Shown: piece after piece, positions 44,456 to 54,056 of the stretch
How positions within the stretch are numbered: the first letter of the stretch is position 1
How the letters are laid out: every line of letters begins with the position of its first letter
Source of the DNA: an uncultured Mollicutes bacterium
GTDB lineage: Bacteria; Bacillota_I; Bacilli_A; ML615J-28; CAG-313
DNA length: 64,000 bases
Reading direction: 5' to 3'
Assembly (NCBI GenBank): GCA_900539265.1
Contig: UQBM01000001.1
Span: 62,001-126,000 of the forward strand
The notes under the pieces: generated by a model
Databases searched by the model: none
What the model was told of the DNA's origin: nothing
The model's input: only the letters and a program-made list of their open reading frames with translations
Position numbers and translations under genes: made by a program

Positions 44456-45778
44456 ATGAAAGTTAGTTTGAATTATAAGAATGTTTTAAATTTTTTATCA
44501 GAAGAAGAAATTAAAAATAACGAAAAAAAAGCTTTAGATGCTAGAAATGTCTTACTTAATAAAAAAGGAGAAGGTGCTGCTTTTTTAGGATGGATAGAAT
44601 ATGCTAATAATTATGATAAGGAAGAATTTGCTAGAATCAAAACTGCAGCCGAGAAAATTAGAGCAAATAGTGAGGTTTTGATAGTAATTGGGATTGGTGG
44701 TTCTTATCTCGGTGCTAAGGCTATTATTGAAAGTCTACAACCTTATTTCCGAAAAGATAAAGCTTTAGAAGTTATTTTTGTAGGTAATAATTTATCATCA
44801 TCTTATATAGCAGAATTACTAGAATATGTTCGTAATAAAGATTTTTCAATTAATGTTATTTCTAAATCAGGAACCACTACTGAACCAGCTATTGCATTTA
44901 GATTATTTAGACAATTATTGATTGAAAAATATGGGAACAATGCTTATGAACGAATTTATGCAACTACTGATAAAGAAAAAGGGGCTTTACGAATGCTTGC
45001 TACTAATGAAGGTTATGAAACTTTTATTGTACCAGATGATATTGGCGGTAGATATTCTTGGTTTACTGCTGTGGGACTTTTACCAGTTTGTGCTAGTGGT
45101 GTTAATATTGATGATTTAATAAAAGGAGCAAGCGATGCCTATTTTGATTGCAAAAATACAAAATATTTAGATAATAGTAGTTTACTTTATGCAAGCATTA
45201 GAAACCTACTTTATGATAAGGGAAAAATGGTTGAAGTTCTTATCAATTACGAACCAAAGTTGACATTTATTAGTGAATGGTGGAAACAATTATATGGAGA
45301 ATCAGAAGGTAAAGATCATAAGGGATTGTTTCCCTCAAGTCTAGTTTATTCAACTGATTTGCATTCAATGGGACAATATATTCAAGATGGAATGCGTATA
45401 ATGTTTGAAACTATTGTAAATATTAAAAAACCTCAAATAGATTTTACATTACAAAGTGAAGAAAATAATTTAGATGGATTAAATTTTTTGGCGGGAATTA
45501 ATTTCGATAGTGTAACTAAAAAAGCAATGCAAGGAACCATTCTTGCTCATGTAGACGGAGGAGTACCTAATATTATTTTAGAAATTGAAAATATTGATGC
45601 TTATAATATAGGATATTTATTATATTTCTTTATGTTTTCTTGTGGTGTTTCAGGATATATGCTTGGAGTGAATCCATTTAATCAGCCAGGAGTTGAGGAC
45701 TATAAGAAAAATATGTTTGCATTGCTTGGTAAACCAGGATATGAAAATCTTCGCAAAAAACTTTTAGAAAGATTATAA
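44456..45778 (+). CDS. pgi: Glucose-6-phosphate isomerase
   Basis: The 440-residue isomerase shows IGIGGSYLGAKAIIE, SKSGTTTEPAIAFRLF, DDIGGRYSWFTAVGLLP, YGESEGKDHKGLFPSS and the C-terminal NPFNQPGVEDYKKNMFALLG signature. It converts glucose-6-phosphate to fructose-6-phosphate in glycolysis. It lies 11 nt after pgcA behind AGAAGGTG and ends the unit dnaE-ROK-pgcA-pgi. The length is typical of the short Firmicute form. Confidence 0.95.
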   Translation: MKVSLNYKNVLNFLSEEEIKNNEKKALDARNVLLNKKGEGAAFLGWIEYANNYDKEEFARIKTAAEKIRANSEVLIVIGIGGSYLGAKAIIESLQPYFRKDKALEVIFVGNNLSSSYIAELLEYVRNKDFSINVISKSGTTTEPAIAFRLFRQLLIEKYGNNAYERIYATTDKEKGALRMLATNEGYETFIVPDDIGGRYSWFTAVGLLPVCASGVNIDDLIKGASDAYFDCKNTKYLDNSSLLYASIRNLLYDKGKMVEVLINYEPKLTFISEWWKQLYGESEGKDHKGLFPSSLVYSTDLHSMGQYIQDGMRIMFETIVNIKKPQIDFTLQSEENNLDGLNFLAGINFDSVTKKAMQGTILAHVDGGVPNIILEIENIDAYNIGYLLYFFMFSCGVSGYMLGVNPFNQPGVEDYKKNMFALLGKPGYENLRKKLLERL

Positions 45779-45784
45779 TATTTT

Positions 45785-45819
45785 AAAAGGATAAATCTAA
45801 ATTAATTTATCCTTTTTAT
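45785..45819 (+). terminator. Terminator after pgi
   Basis: AAAAGGATAAAT (45785-45796) pairs with ATTTATCCTTTT (about 45805-45816) and T's follow. Confidence 0.85.
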
Positions 45820-46152
45820 TTTGAATTACATTTTTAAATTAGTATAATGAATAAATATTATAGAAATTATTAAAACGAATTTATAAAAAATTTATCAATA
45901 ATAAGTAGAAGAAGTTGAAAAGAAAATATATCCTCAAAACAAAAGAATCAACAATTTGAAAAGCTAATTTTATTTTTATTGAATAGTTTTTAAATTAGTT
46001 TTTATATGAAAATGTAAAAAATATAATTTTAAATTTAACTCATGATACTTGAATTTAATTTCAGCATCCAATGTAAACCTTTTTATAAGCATATAAACAA
46101 ACATATTTATAAAAATAAGTATAATATTTATCTAGTATGAGAGGGAAAAATT
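45820..46152. other. AT-rich intergenic region before the MATE gene
   Basis: No coding frame or RNA recognised. A weak AAGTATAATATT near 46120 could be a -10 region for the MATE gene; otherwise nothing is visible. Confidence 0.4.
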
Positions 46153-47553
46153 ATGTCGATAACATCAATTAAAAAAAGAACACATTATGAAATGGATATG
46201 ACAAGTGGGAACTTTTTTAAAAAAATTGTTTTCTTTTGTTTACCACTTATGTTTACAGGTATTTTACAATTATTATACAATGCGGCAGACTTGATTGTTG
46301 TAGGACAGTTTAGTGATGAACCTGACGCACTTGGAGCAGTTGGTTCTACTTCAGCTTTAATTAATTTAATCATTAATTTATTTATGGGGCTATCGGTTGG
46401 TTCTAATGTAATGTGTGCAAGAAGTTTTGCTTCTAAAGATGCTGATAAATTATCAAAAATTATACATACATCAATTACTATTAGTGTAATTTGTGGTTTT
46501 GTTTTAGGAATTATTGGCTTTATTTTTGCTCGCAATTTTTTACAAATGATGGATAATCCTATTGATCTTGCGGTAGTATATTTAAAAATATATTTCATTG
46601 GAATGCCTTTTAATATGCTTTATAATTTTGCTGCAAGTATTCTTAGAGGAGTTGGTGATACCAAAAGACCTTTGTATTATCTAAGTATTGCAGGATTAAT
46701 TAATATTGTTTTAAACATTGTTTTTGTGGTAGTTTTTAAAATGGATGTTGATGGGGTGGCAATTGCAACCGTAATATCTCAAGTAGTATCTTGTATTTTA
46801 ATTATGAATTGCTTAATTAAAACAAAGGAAATTTATAAGTTTTCTTTCAAAAAAATTCATATTTATAAAAAGGAATTGATTGAAATAACAAAAATTGGAT
46901 TACCAGCTGGTATTCAAGGATCTATTTTTTCTATTTCTAATGTTCTTATTCAATCATCTATTAATAAATTTGGTTCTATTGCTATTAATGGAAATTCGGC
47001 AGCTCAAAGTATAGAAGGGTTTGTATATATTTCAATGAATTCTGTATATCATGCATCTCTTGCATTTGTAGGTCAAAATATGGGTGTTAAAAAATATCAT
47101 AATATTCATAAAGTTACCTGGTATTGCTTAATTTTTGTTACATTAGTTGGTGTGGTTCTAGGAGGAAGTCTTTTTTTATGTGGTCGCTATGTATCAAGAA
47201 TATATACAAATGTCCCAGGTGAAATTGATGTTTCATATATTAGGCTACATTATTTATGTTTACCATATTTTTTATGTGGTATTATGGATGTAATGGTTGG
47301 AGTTTTAAGAGGTTTAGGTTATTCAATCACGCCAATGATTGTATCTATAATTGGTGTTTGTGTGTTTAGAGTTTTTTGGATATATTTAATTTTTTATAAT
47401 GTCACTGATTTTTCTAATTATAACGATTTACATTATTTGTATATGTCTTATCCAATTTCATGGATTGCTACTTTTGCAGTAGAGTATTTAATGTATGTAA
47501 TAGTTTATAAAAAAATTTTAAAAAGATCTCAATTAGAATTAATTAATAATTAA
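46153..47553 (+). CDS. MATE-family multidrug efflux protein
   Basis: The 466-residue membrane protein has twelve predicted helices in two similar halves. First-half MATE landmarks are FCLPLMFTGILQLLYNAADL, VVGQFS and LGAVGSTSALINLI; ASILRGVGDTKRPLYYLSIA ends that half. The second half repeats the pattern (KIGLPAGIQGSIFSISNVLI, GVLRGLGYSITPMI). It exports cationic drugs or metabolites by Na+ or H+ antiport; the true substrate is unknown. AGAGGGAAAAATT precedes ATG. It is convergent with the nuclease lipoprotein gene. Confidence 0.9.
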   Translation: MSITSIKKRTHYEMDMTSGNFFKKIVFFCLPLMFTGILQLLYNAADLIVVGQFSDEPDALGAVGSTSALINLIINLFMGLSVGSNVMCARSFASKDADKLSKIIHTSITISVICGFVLGIIGFIFARNFLQMMDNPIDLAVVYLKIYFIGMPFNMLYNFAASILRGVGDTKRPLYYLSIAGLINIVLNIVFVVVFKMDVDGVAIATVISQVVSCILIMNCLIKTKEIYKFSFKKIHIYKKELIEITKIGLPAGIQGSIFSISNVLIQSSINKFGSIAINGNSAAQSIEGFVYISMNSVYHASLAFVGQNMGVKKYHNIHKVTWYCLIFVTLVGVVLGGSLFLCGRYVSRIYTNVPGEIDVSYIRLHYLCLPYFLCGIMDVMVGVLRGLGYSITPMIVSIIGVCVFRVFWIYLIFYNVTDFSNYNDLHYLYMSYPISWIATFAVEYLMYVIVYKKILKRSQLELINN

Positions 47554-47609
47554 AAAAGACTTGTGAGAAGTTTGCAATTAAATCAAACTATTCTCACAAG
47601 TCTTTTTAA
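47552..47609. terminator. Perfect bidirectional terminator
   Basis: A 17-bp perfect stem (47553-47569 with 47591-47607; AAAAAGACTTGTGAGAA and its complement). It lies between two convergent genes and overlaps the stop codons of both, so it serves both strands. Confidence 0.92.
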
Positions 47610-49849
47610 TAAATTAAATCTACTAACCAAGGATTATCAATAAAAGGATTATAGTTGCCTTGAATTTTTTGTATTTGTTCATTGCGATATGTTTCATAAT
47701 AGTCAACAGGATCTTGGTTATGCCACAAAATTAACATTTCTATACTTTTTGCAACACCAAGTTTTTCAATATCCATATTATATCGAATATTCATATAAAA
47801 TATTATTCTAGCTACATCACCTTTTATGTCGTCTTTTGGCTCGAAGTAGAGGTTATTTGTTATAGGACCAAAAGGTTTATTGTTTCTAGATGAATTAATT
47901 GAAGTAAGTGCAGGTCTTAACTGGTGTAAGTCGGTTCCTGCATTTTTACTTGATCCATTTACGGTTGAATACAGACCACCTGATAAGGATTTGGGCCAAA
48001 TATGCTCTCGATTCCAAGTAATTCCATTTTCCCAAGTTCCATTTATTGATTGACCACTATAAAATAGGATAATATTTCCAGGATGATCAAAATCTGGATC
48101 AGTTAAAAGATAGGCATTTCTAGCAAAATCATAATCAACAATATTACTATGAGTAGAAGTAATAAGTGATGACAATTGATTTCTTAAAGCATCTCCTGTT
48201 AAACCAATGATTGATTCGTAGTAGTCTTCGTGACTATAAGGATACAAATTATCAAGATGTTTATATTCATAATTCCATGTATCTAAAGAACTAATTTCGG
48301 TTACGCTAGTTGTAAAATTAGAAGAATATTTATCAATTTGCCATAATATTTCATTTTGATAAGAAAGATCATAGATTGAAATGCTAGAATCCTTCATATA
48401 TATTTGATTAATATTATGATAGTCATTCATAGTTGCTATTCTATTAATTATTAAGTTTTTGGTTTTAGCAAGATAATTAGAAGAATTTGTAATAATATAG
48501 TCATAAGATGATATTTTTATTTCATCACTAATATCACCCGTGGTATCAATTAAAATTTGAGTATTATAATTATTTAATAAAATTCCATTAGGTGTGTAAA
48601 TAAGAGTTGCGGTTGGTGAAAGATGATAGGTTTGAGTATTTACTTCATCTAATTTTATAAATTTTTTAACTTTTAAACTTTCAATATTATGATAACTAAT
48701 TAAATATTCAATATCATTATCTTTTATTAATTGGTTAAAATTATCTAAATCATCATCACTTAAAATAATTAAAACGTCAATATTATCTAATTTGATATAT
48801 ATTAGGTCTTTTTTTACAATAACATCAGTATAAGGATAACTATGATTTAAAGAAGGATAATTATAGGACATAGTGTATGGTGAAGAGATTGTGATATCTT
48901 TATAGGTTATTTTAAGTTCACCTTTATAAAATTGTTTATTATTAAAATTGGAAATAATAAGTTCATCTTTAATTGCAGTAAGGCTAATAATTTTGCTAGT
49001 GTTATCACTATAGGTGATTTTTAAATTTCCTTTATAATCAAAATCATCACCAATAGTATAGTTTGTTGTTAAATCTAAAGCTTCGATAGATATAATTTCA
49101 TCATTAGATAGGTGAAAAATCTTTATTTCAAATAAGCCAAAATTACCAATGGCTTTTTTGGAATATTCAAATTTTACTTTAGTGATATTAGTATTAGAAA
49201 ATATGGCACTAATAGTATTTTTAGTGTTTAAAATAGGTCCATCAATTTGGTATTGTTCTAAAATATTATTATTATCATCTAATCCATAAATGGTAATAAT
49301 TGAATCTCCCCCCGCATTTTTACCAAGAATAGTTACTTCAACTTTAAAGGTTGAGAAAGGTTCAAAAGAAACGGATGTAATACTTTCATTGTTATTAGAA
49401 AATTTTAGTGAACCATCAGCATAAATACTTGCATTATAATTATATATCCATCCTTTTGGTGCTGTTTTTTGATTGAGAAAACTTTGAGTTATAATTTCTT
49501 TGGCATAAGTTTCTTTATAATCAGTATTATTATATGTATATACATTGGAATAATTAGAGTCATTAGAGTAAGTGGTTCCCTGTTTTAATCCTTTAACCCG
49601 AAAACTAATTGTTTCAATACTAGAATTAAGATAAGAGGAAAAATTAAAGTTATTTTCAACTTGATGATAAGTAGTTTCATCTAAAATAGTCATTTCTACT
49701 TCATAATATTTAACATCATTTTGTAATGTCCAAGTAAGAGTATTATTTTTAACATCTAAATTGCTTGGAATTTTAATTTCTGAGGTAGTACATCCACTAA
49801 ATATTGTTAAAAATAAGGTTATAATAATTGGTAAAATAATTTTTTTCAT
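47606..49849 (-). CDS. Secreted endonuclease I-family lipoprotein
   Basis: The 747-residue lipoprotein has signal MKKIILPIIITLFLTIFS with lipobox FSGC. An FN3-like domain (about 25-105), a jellyroll-like region (about 120-245) and a bacterial Ig domain (about 250-330, TNYTIGDDFDYKGNLKITY) follow. Residues about 335-510 recall a degenerate metallo-beta-lactamase/ComEC-type domain (LIYTPNGILLNNYNTQILID) without its histidines; this is tentative. The C-terminus (about 550-747) is Endonuclease_1/EndA-like: TWNREHIWPKS (His-metal site), AGTDLHQLRPALTSINSSR, GDVARIIFYM. It probably degrades extracellular DNA or RNA for nutrition. The start follows TAGGAGTTGCT, 8 nt after the pcp remnant. Confidence 0.8.
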   Translation of the reverse strand: MKKIILPIIITLFLTIFSGCTTSEIKIPSNLDVKNNTLTWTLQNDVKYYEVEMTILDETTYHQVENNFNFSSYLNSSIETISFRVKGLKQGTTYSNDSNYSNVYTYNNTDYKETYAKEIITQSFLNQKTAPKGWIYNYNASIYADGSLKFSNNNESITSVSFEPFSTFKVEVTILGKNAGGDSIITIYGLDDNNNILEQYQIDGPILNTKNTISAIFSNTNITKVKFEYSKKAIGNFGLFEIKIFHLSNDEIISIEALDLTTNYTIGDDFDYKGNLKITYSDNTSKIISLTAIKDELIISNFNNKQFYKGELKITYKDITISSPYTMSYNYPSLNHSYPYTDVIVKKDLIYIKLDNIDVLIILSDDDLDNFNQLIKDNDIEYLISYHNIESLKVKKFIKLDEVNTQTYHLSPTATLIYTPNGILLNNYNTQILIDTTGDISDEIKISSYDYIITNSSNYLAKTKNLIINRIATMNDYHNINQIYMKDSSISIYDLSYQNEILWQIDKYSSNFTTSVTEISSLDTWNYEYKHLDNLYPYSHEDYYESIIGLTGDALRNQLSSLITSTHSNIVDYDFARNAYLLTDPDFDHPGNIILFYSGQSINGTWENGITWNREHIWPKSLSGGLYSTVNGSSKNAGTDLHQLRPALTSINSSRNNKPFGPITNNLYFEPKDDIKGDVARIIFYMNIRYNMDIEKLGVAKSIEMLILWHNQDPVDYYETYRNEQIQKIQGNYNPFIDNPWLVDLIY

Positions 49850-49857
49850 AGCAACTC

Positions 49858-50414
49858 CTATAATGATTTAATAATGATTTCTAAGGCTTCACGCATTTGA
49901 GTAATGGATAAATCATTTGTTGGCAAAGGAAAATGAATAAAAATGCAAGGTATTTTTGGATAATAATACATTACTTGATAATATAAAGCATTACAAATAT
50001 ATGCGCCAGCATCCATACTAATTTCAGCTTTAATTAAGTTAGTAAAAAGATGTGATAAAGCTTCAATAGTTGGAAAAACAGAATATATTGATTGTGGTCC
50101 TTTTTCAATTATTAATTTTTGATTTAAATTTACTTCATCGGTACTATCAATTTTTTTATTAATAAGGTTTTTTGCTCTAATTTCAAGAGAAATTTTTTTC
50201 TGTTAGTAGCTTCACCACATAGTATTATGACATCTGGCTTTTCTTTTTCAATATATGAATTAATACACTGGAAAGAAGAAAAAAGAGCGACTGGTAAGTA
50301 TTTTTTGTTAACTTCTATTTGAGAATTATGTAAATCTACCCCATTTACTGCTAATTGAGAAACATTGGTATGTCTACCATTAAAGGCTTCAAATGCTGTT
50401 AATAATATTTTCAT
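49858..50414 (-). pseudogene. pcp: Pyrrolidone-carboxylate peptidase, broken by a single frameshift
   Basis: The N-terminal part reads MKILLTAFEAFNGRHTNVSQ to PDVIILCGEATNRKK. Shifting frame at a run of seven A's (minus strand, near 50197), it continues ISLEIRAKNLINKKIDSTD, then ISMDAGAYICNALYYQVMYY (catalytic Cys loop) and IPCIFIHFPLP (catalytic His region), to the stop at 49858. One additional A would restore a complete ~185-residue Pcp, which removes N-terminal pyroglutamate. The break could be a real recent mutation, phase variation at the homopolymer, or a sequencing error. It is probably co-transcribed with the nuclease lipoprotein gene. Confidence 0.85.
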
Positions 50415-50563
50415 TATATCACCTCACAATTTATTATATCATAATTATAATTTATTTCAAAACTATTTGTTTTTGTTATGCAAATATTTCCGTTTTTAAT
50501 ATAAAAATTTATTTTATTTTAGAAAATTAGATGAATTTATGAAAAGAAAAAAGTCAACAAAAC

Positions 50564-50592
50564 TTGAATAAATAGTGAAGTTATGTTATAAT
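50564..50592 (+). promoter_or_regulatory. Promoter of the groESL operon
   Basis: TTGAAT (50564-50569), a 17-nt spacer, TATAAT (50587-50592), 26 nt from the start. No CIRCE element (TTAGCACTC-N9-GAGTGCTAA) is seen, so HrcA control is not evident. Confidence 0.75.
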
Positions 50593-50618
50593 AAGTTAAA
50601 TATGGAGGAATATATTTT

Positions 50619-50870
50619 ATGGTTAAAGCGATTCATAATAATGTAGTTTTACAAAAAAAAGTAAAGCAAGGGCAGAAGGGGATTTATATGCCAAATATTG
50701 GAGATGATAGTTTTATAGTTTTAAATGTAGGTCCAGAGGTATCCACTATAAAAGTTGGTAATGAAGTAATATTAGACAAAAATCCTAAACAATTTAAATT
50801 AGGAATAAATGATTATTATATAACAAGTATTGAAAATATTATTGCAATTGTGGAGGAAAATCATGAGTAA
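50619..50870 (+). CDS. groS: Co-chaperonin GroES, short divergent form
   Basis: At 83 residues it is shorter than the usual ~94. It keeps the domain plan: VKAIHNNVVLQKK at the start, the mobile loop KQGQKGIYMPN (canonical GGIVLP), and the VGNEVILDKNP ... YYITSIENIIAIVEE ending. It caps GroEL. Position directly before groEL, overlapping it by 8 nt, supports the call despite low similarity. RBS ATGGAGGAATAT. Confidence 0.8.
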   Translation: MVKAIHNNVVLQKKVKQGQKGIYMPNIGDDSFIVLNVGPEVSTIKVGNEVILDKNPKQFKLGINDYYITSIENIIAIVEENHE

Positions 50871-52455
50871 TAAATTATTGTTTTCATCTTCAGCAAGAGA
50901 AAAAATGACTATTGGTGCTAAAACATTAGCAAATGCGGTAAAAGTAACGTTAGGTCCTAAAGGAAGAAATGTTGTAATTGAGCAAGATTTCGGTTCACCA
51001 CTTATTGTTAATGATGGAGTAACAATTGCTAAGTCGATTACTTTAGAGGATAAATATGAAAATTTAGGGGCATCAATTTTAATTGAAGCAGCTACTAAAA
51101 CTAATGATTTAGTTGGTGATGGCACAACCACTGCTATTTTGCTTACTGCAACCCTAATAGAAGAAGGTATGAAAAAATTACAAAGTGGTGCTAATCCAGT
51201 AACTTTAAGAAACGGATTAAATTTTTACTTGTCACATATTAATCAAATGATTGATGAAGTGTCAACTCCCGTTAAATCAAGCGACGATTTAGAACAAATT
51301 GCAACGATTTCATCTGGTTCAAAAGAAATTGGTAAGCTTATTCGTGAGGCTTATCAAAATGTTGGTCAAGATGGTATTATTACCATTGAAGAATCTCAAG
51401 GACTTGAAGATTATTTAGATGTGGTAAAAGGTTATTCTTTTGATCGAGGATTTTTATCTAGTTATATGGCAAATAATGAGACTAAAAATGAAGCTATTTT
51501 AGATAAACCTTTTGTTCTTGTTACTGATAAAAAAATTATTAGCATGCAAGAGTTATTGGTATATTTAGAAGAGGCTATCAAAAGAAGTAAACCACTTTTC
51601 ATTATTTGTGATGATATTGAACAAGAAGTTTTAGGAGCTCTTGTTGTCAATAAATTGCGTGGTGTTTTTAATGCGGTAGTAGTTAAGGCTCCATCATTTG
51701 GTGAAAGAAAGTTAAAACAATTAAAAGATATTGCAACAATTACTGGTGCTCAAATGGTAGATTCTAGCATTGGTATGGAACTTAGCAATAATGACACAAG
51801 TATTTTAGGAATTGCAGAAAAAATAATTGTTTCAAAAGATCAGACAATTATTATTAGTAATTCTGAATTAACTGATAATATAAATTTGTATGCCAAATCC
51901 CTTCAAGAAGAATTATTAAATACGACTAGTGAATATGACAAAGAAAAACTAGAAGAACGAATAGCTAAAATTTTAGGAGGAATTGCCCAAATTAAAATTG
52001 GAGCTGAGACAGAAATAGTTTTAAAAGAAAAAAAACTTCGAATTGAAGATGCACTAAATGCAACTAAGGCCGCAATGAAATCAGGCATTATTGAAGGTGG
52101 TGGCAAAGTATTATATAAACTTTCAAATGCTTTGAAAAATATTGAGAATGCAGAACCATATCAACAAGCAAGAGAAATTTTAGAAATAGCTTTACAAAAA
52201 CCTTTTATACAAATTTGTGAAAATGCAGGAGTTGACTATAAAGATATCTTACAAAGGGTTAGTGGTGATTTATGGTATGATGCTTTAAATAATAATATGG
52301 TTGATATGAAACAAGTAGGAATTATCGATCCTGCTAGTGTAGAAAAAAGTGCAATTATGAGCGCAGTAAGTATTTCAGGAATCTTTTTAACAACCGAATG
52401 TGCAATTATCAATGAGGATAAAAAAACGACTGTAAATGAGGAGAATTTATTGTAA
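50863..52455 (+). CDS. groL: Chaperonin GroEL
   Basis: The 530-residue chaperonin has VKVTLGPKGRNVVIEQDFGS, the ATP-hydrolysis motif VGDGTTTAILL, ATISSGSKEIGKLI, the apical domain, and GIIEGGGKVLYKL with the second ATP-binding region (IIDPASVEKSAIMSAVSISG). It refolds proteins in the double-ring cage. The Gly-Met-rich tail is absent; the protein ends KKTTVNEENLL. Sequence drift relative to typical Firmicute GroEL (FSSSAREKMTIGAKTLANAV at the start) is noticeable. TGGAGGAAAATC fixes the start at 50863. The stop overlaps the next gene by 1 nt. Confidence 0.95.
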   Translation: MSNKLLFSSSAREKMTIGAKTLANAVKVTLGPKGRNVVIEQDFGSPLIVNDGVTIAKSITLEDKYENLGASILIEAATKTNDLVGDGTTTAILLTATLIEEGMKKLQSGANPVTLRNGLNFYLSHINQMIDEVSTPVKSSDDLEQIATISSGSKEIGKLIREAYQNVGQDGIITIEESQGLEDYLDVVKGYSFDRGFLSSYMANNETKNEAILDKPFVLVTDKKIISMQELLVYLEEAIKRSKPLFIICDDIEQEVLGALVVNKLRGVFNAVVVKAPSFGERKLKQLKDIATITGAQMVDSSIGMELSNNDTSILGIAEKIIVSKDQTIIISNSELTDNINLYAKSLQEELLNTTSEYDKEKLEERIAKILGGIAQIKIGAETEIVLKEKKLRIEDALNATKAAMKSGIIEGGGKVLYKLSNALKNIENAEPYQQAREILEIALQKPFIQICENAGVDYKDILQRVSGDLWYDALNNNMVDMKQVGIIDPASVEKSAIMSAVSISGIFLTTECAIINEDKKTTVNEENLL

Positions 52456-54056
52456 TGATTGATTATCAAAATGATATGAGTAGGGTTGAACAACTTCTTA
52501 AAGATATTGAAAAATTAAAGGAAGAAAATCTTTTTTTGAAAGAAGAAATAAGAAGATTAAATTCAAGGCTTACAGGTTTAAACTCAACAAATACTCAAGT
52601 TAACATAAATTCACCATTAGTTGATTATTATATTAATCGTTATTTAGAAATTCATGATTATGTTTTAAATGCTAGAATTAGCATTTTGGATGAAGATATC
52701 CAAAAAACTGAAAATAATTATGAAGAATTAACTTCACGTGAGGATATGTTAGAAGAAATTGCCAAAAGAAATCAAAATCTAACAATTCAGATTGAAGAAT
52801 TGGATGAAAAAATTAAACAAAATAATCAATCATTGGAAAATGAAAAGGCTACTTTTCAAATAATTGCTAATAAAGTAACCGATTTAGAAAATAATTTATA
52901 CTATGCAACACTAGATTATTATAATAATTTAGTTAGTAAATTAAGTATTGGAAATGTTTATGAAACTTTGGAATATATGAATTTTGTTATAGATGTATTA
53001 AAATACACTCTATATGATGAAGTAGTAAAATATTTAGACGATGCAAAAAATGCTTTGATTAAATTAGATGATTTAAACATTTTAGAATATGAAGTAAAAA
53101 ATCAAAATATTACTTATGAAAATGAAAAAAAGGTTTTATCCGAAAGTATAGAAGTTATCTCTTTTGAAGAAACGGAAAAGAAATTAGATGCCTTGGCATA
53201 TGAGATTACTACTAAAAAAACAACAAGGAGTGAATTATTAGAATTATTCGAAAATTTAAAAAAGCAAAATGTTAAATCCATTAAAGACGAAATTAAACAT
53301 TTACAAATTTTGGAATATACAAATCAACAAATTGCTTTGAAAATGGATGATATCGTACTTAATTATAAAAATAATTTATCTAGTGTTGATACTTCTTCTA
53401 ATATTTTATTAAATAAAAAATTATTGTTAAAAAAATTGAATGATAAGATGGAGACTATTAAACCATTTAAAGATAAATATGATAAATTAAATGATGAATA
53501 TAATCAAATACAGGCAATGTATAAAACTATTACCAATAATATTGATGAAATAGAAAACTATATTTCAGATGCTAAAAAAATAATGGATGCTAATCAGTCA
53601 TTTATAAGAACGATTAAAGAATATAATGAAACCAAAACCAAATTAGATTCTATTAAAATGAGTTTAGATTCAATTATTATCAGAGAAAAAAATCTTGCTG
53701 AAGCAAGAAAACAAATATTAAATGATCCTTATGGGAAAACTGATTTAATTAGAATTGATGAAGAGTTGAAACTGGTTCAAGAAAGCATTGAAAGTTTTAA
53801 TATAGAGTACAGACAATTAGAATCAAAAATATATAAATTAAAAGAGACAGAACAAGATTATAAAATTATTATGATATATGAAGAATATTTACTTTGTGAG
53901 GATAAACTTCCAAAATTATATGATAAGCAAAGAGCTTTAAGTTCACTTATAAGTGATAAATATGTTGAGGTTTCTAATGCCAAAATGAAATGTAATGAAT
54001 ATGAATCACTTTTAAAACAAATTGAGGAAGTTGAAGATGAGATTAACAATTTCTAA
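52455..54056 (+). CDS. Long coiled-coil protein of unknown function
   Basis: The 533-residue protein is almost entirely heptad-patterned helix: VEQLLKDIEKLKEENLFLK, NQNLTIQIEELDEKIKQNN, EYESLLKQIEEVEDEI. No TM segment, signal or globular signature is found. The gene overlaps groEL (TAATG) and the B3/4 gene (20 nt), so it is part of a tightly coupled operon. SMC-like or cytoskeletal scaffolds share this composition, but no ATPase head is present. I do not recognise the family; a structural role in the cytoplasm is a guess. Confidence 0.65.
   Translation: MIDYQNDMSRVEQLLKDIEKLKEENLFLKEEIRRLNSRLTGLNSTNTQVNINSPLVDYYINRYLEIHDYVLNARISILDEDIQKTENNYEELTSREDMLEEIAKRNQNLTIQIEELDEKIKQNNQSLENEKATFQIIANKVTDLENNLYYATLDYYNNLVSKLSIGNVYETLEYMNFVIDVLKYTLYDEVVKYLDDAKNALIKLDDLNILEYEVKNQNITYENEKKVLSESIEVISFEETEKKLDALAYEITTKKTTRSELLELFENLKKQNVKSIKDEIKHLQILEYTNQQIALKMDDIVLNYKNNLSSVDTSSNILLNKKLLLKKLNDKMETIKPFKDKYDKLNDEYNQIQAMYKTITNNIDEIENYISDAKKIMDANQSFIRTIKEYNETKTKLDSIKMSLDSIIIREKNLAEARKQILNDPYGKTDLIRIDEELKLVQESIESFNIEYRQLESKIYKLKETEQDYKIIMIYEEYLLCEDKLPKLYDKQRALSSLISDKYVEVSNAKMKCNEYESLLKQIEEVEDEINNF

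Noticed and set aside
50415..50618. CIRCE heat-shock operator upstream of groES
   Set aside because: No TTAGCACTC / GAGTGCTAA dyad is present in the region.
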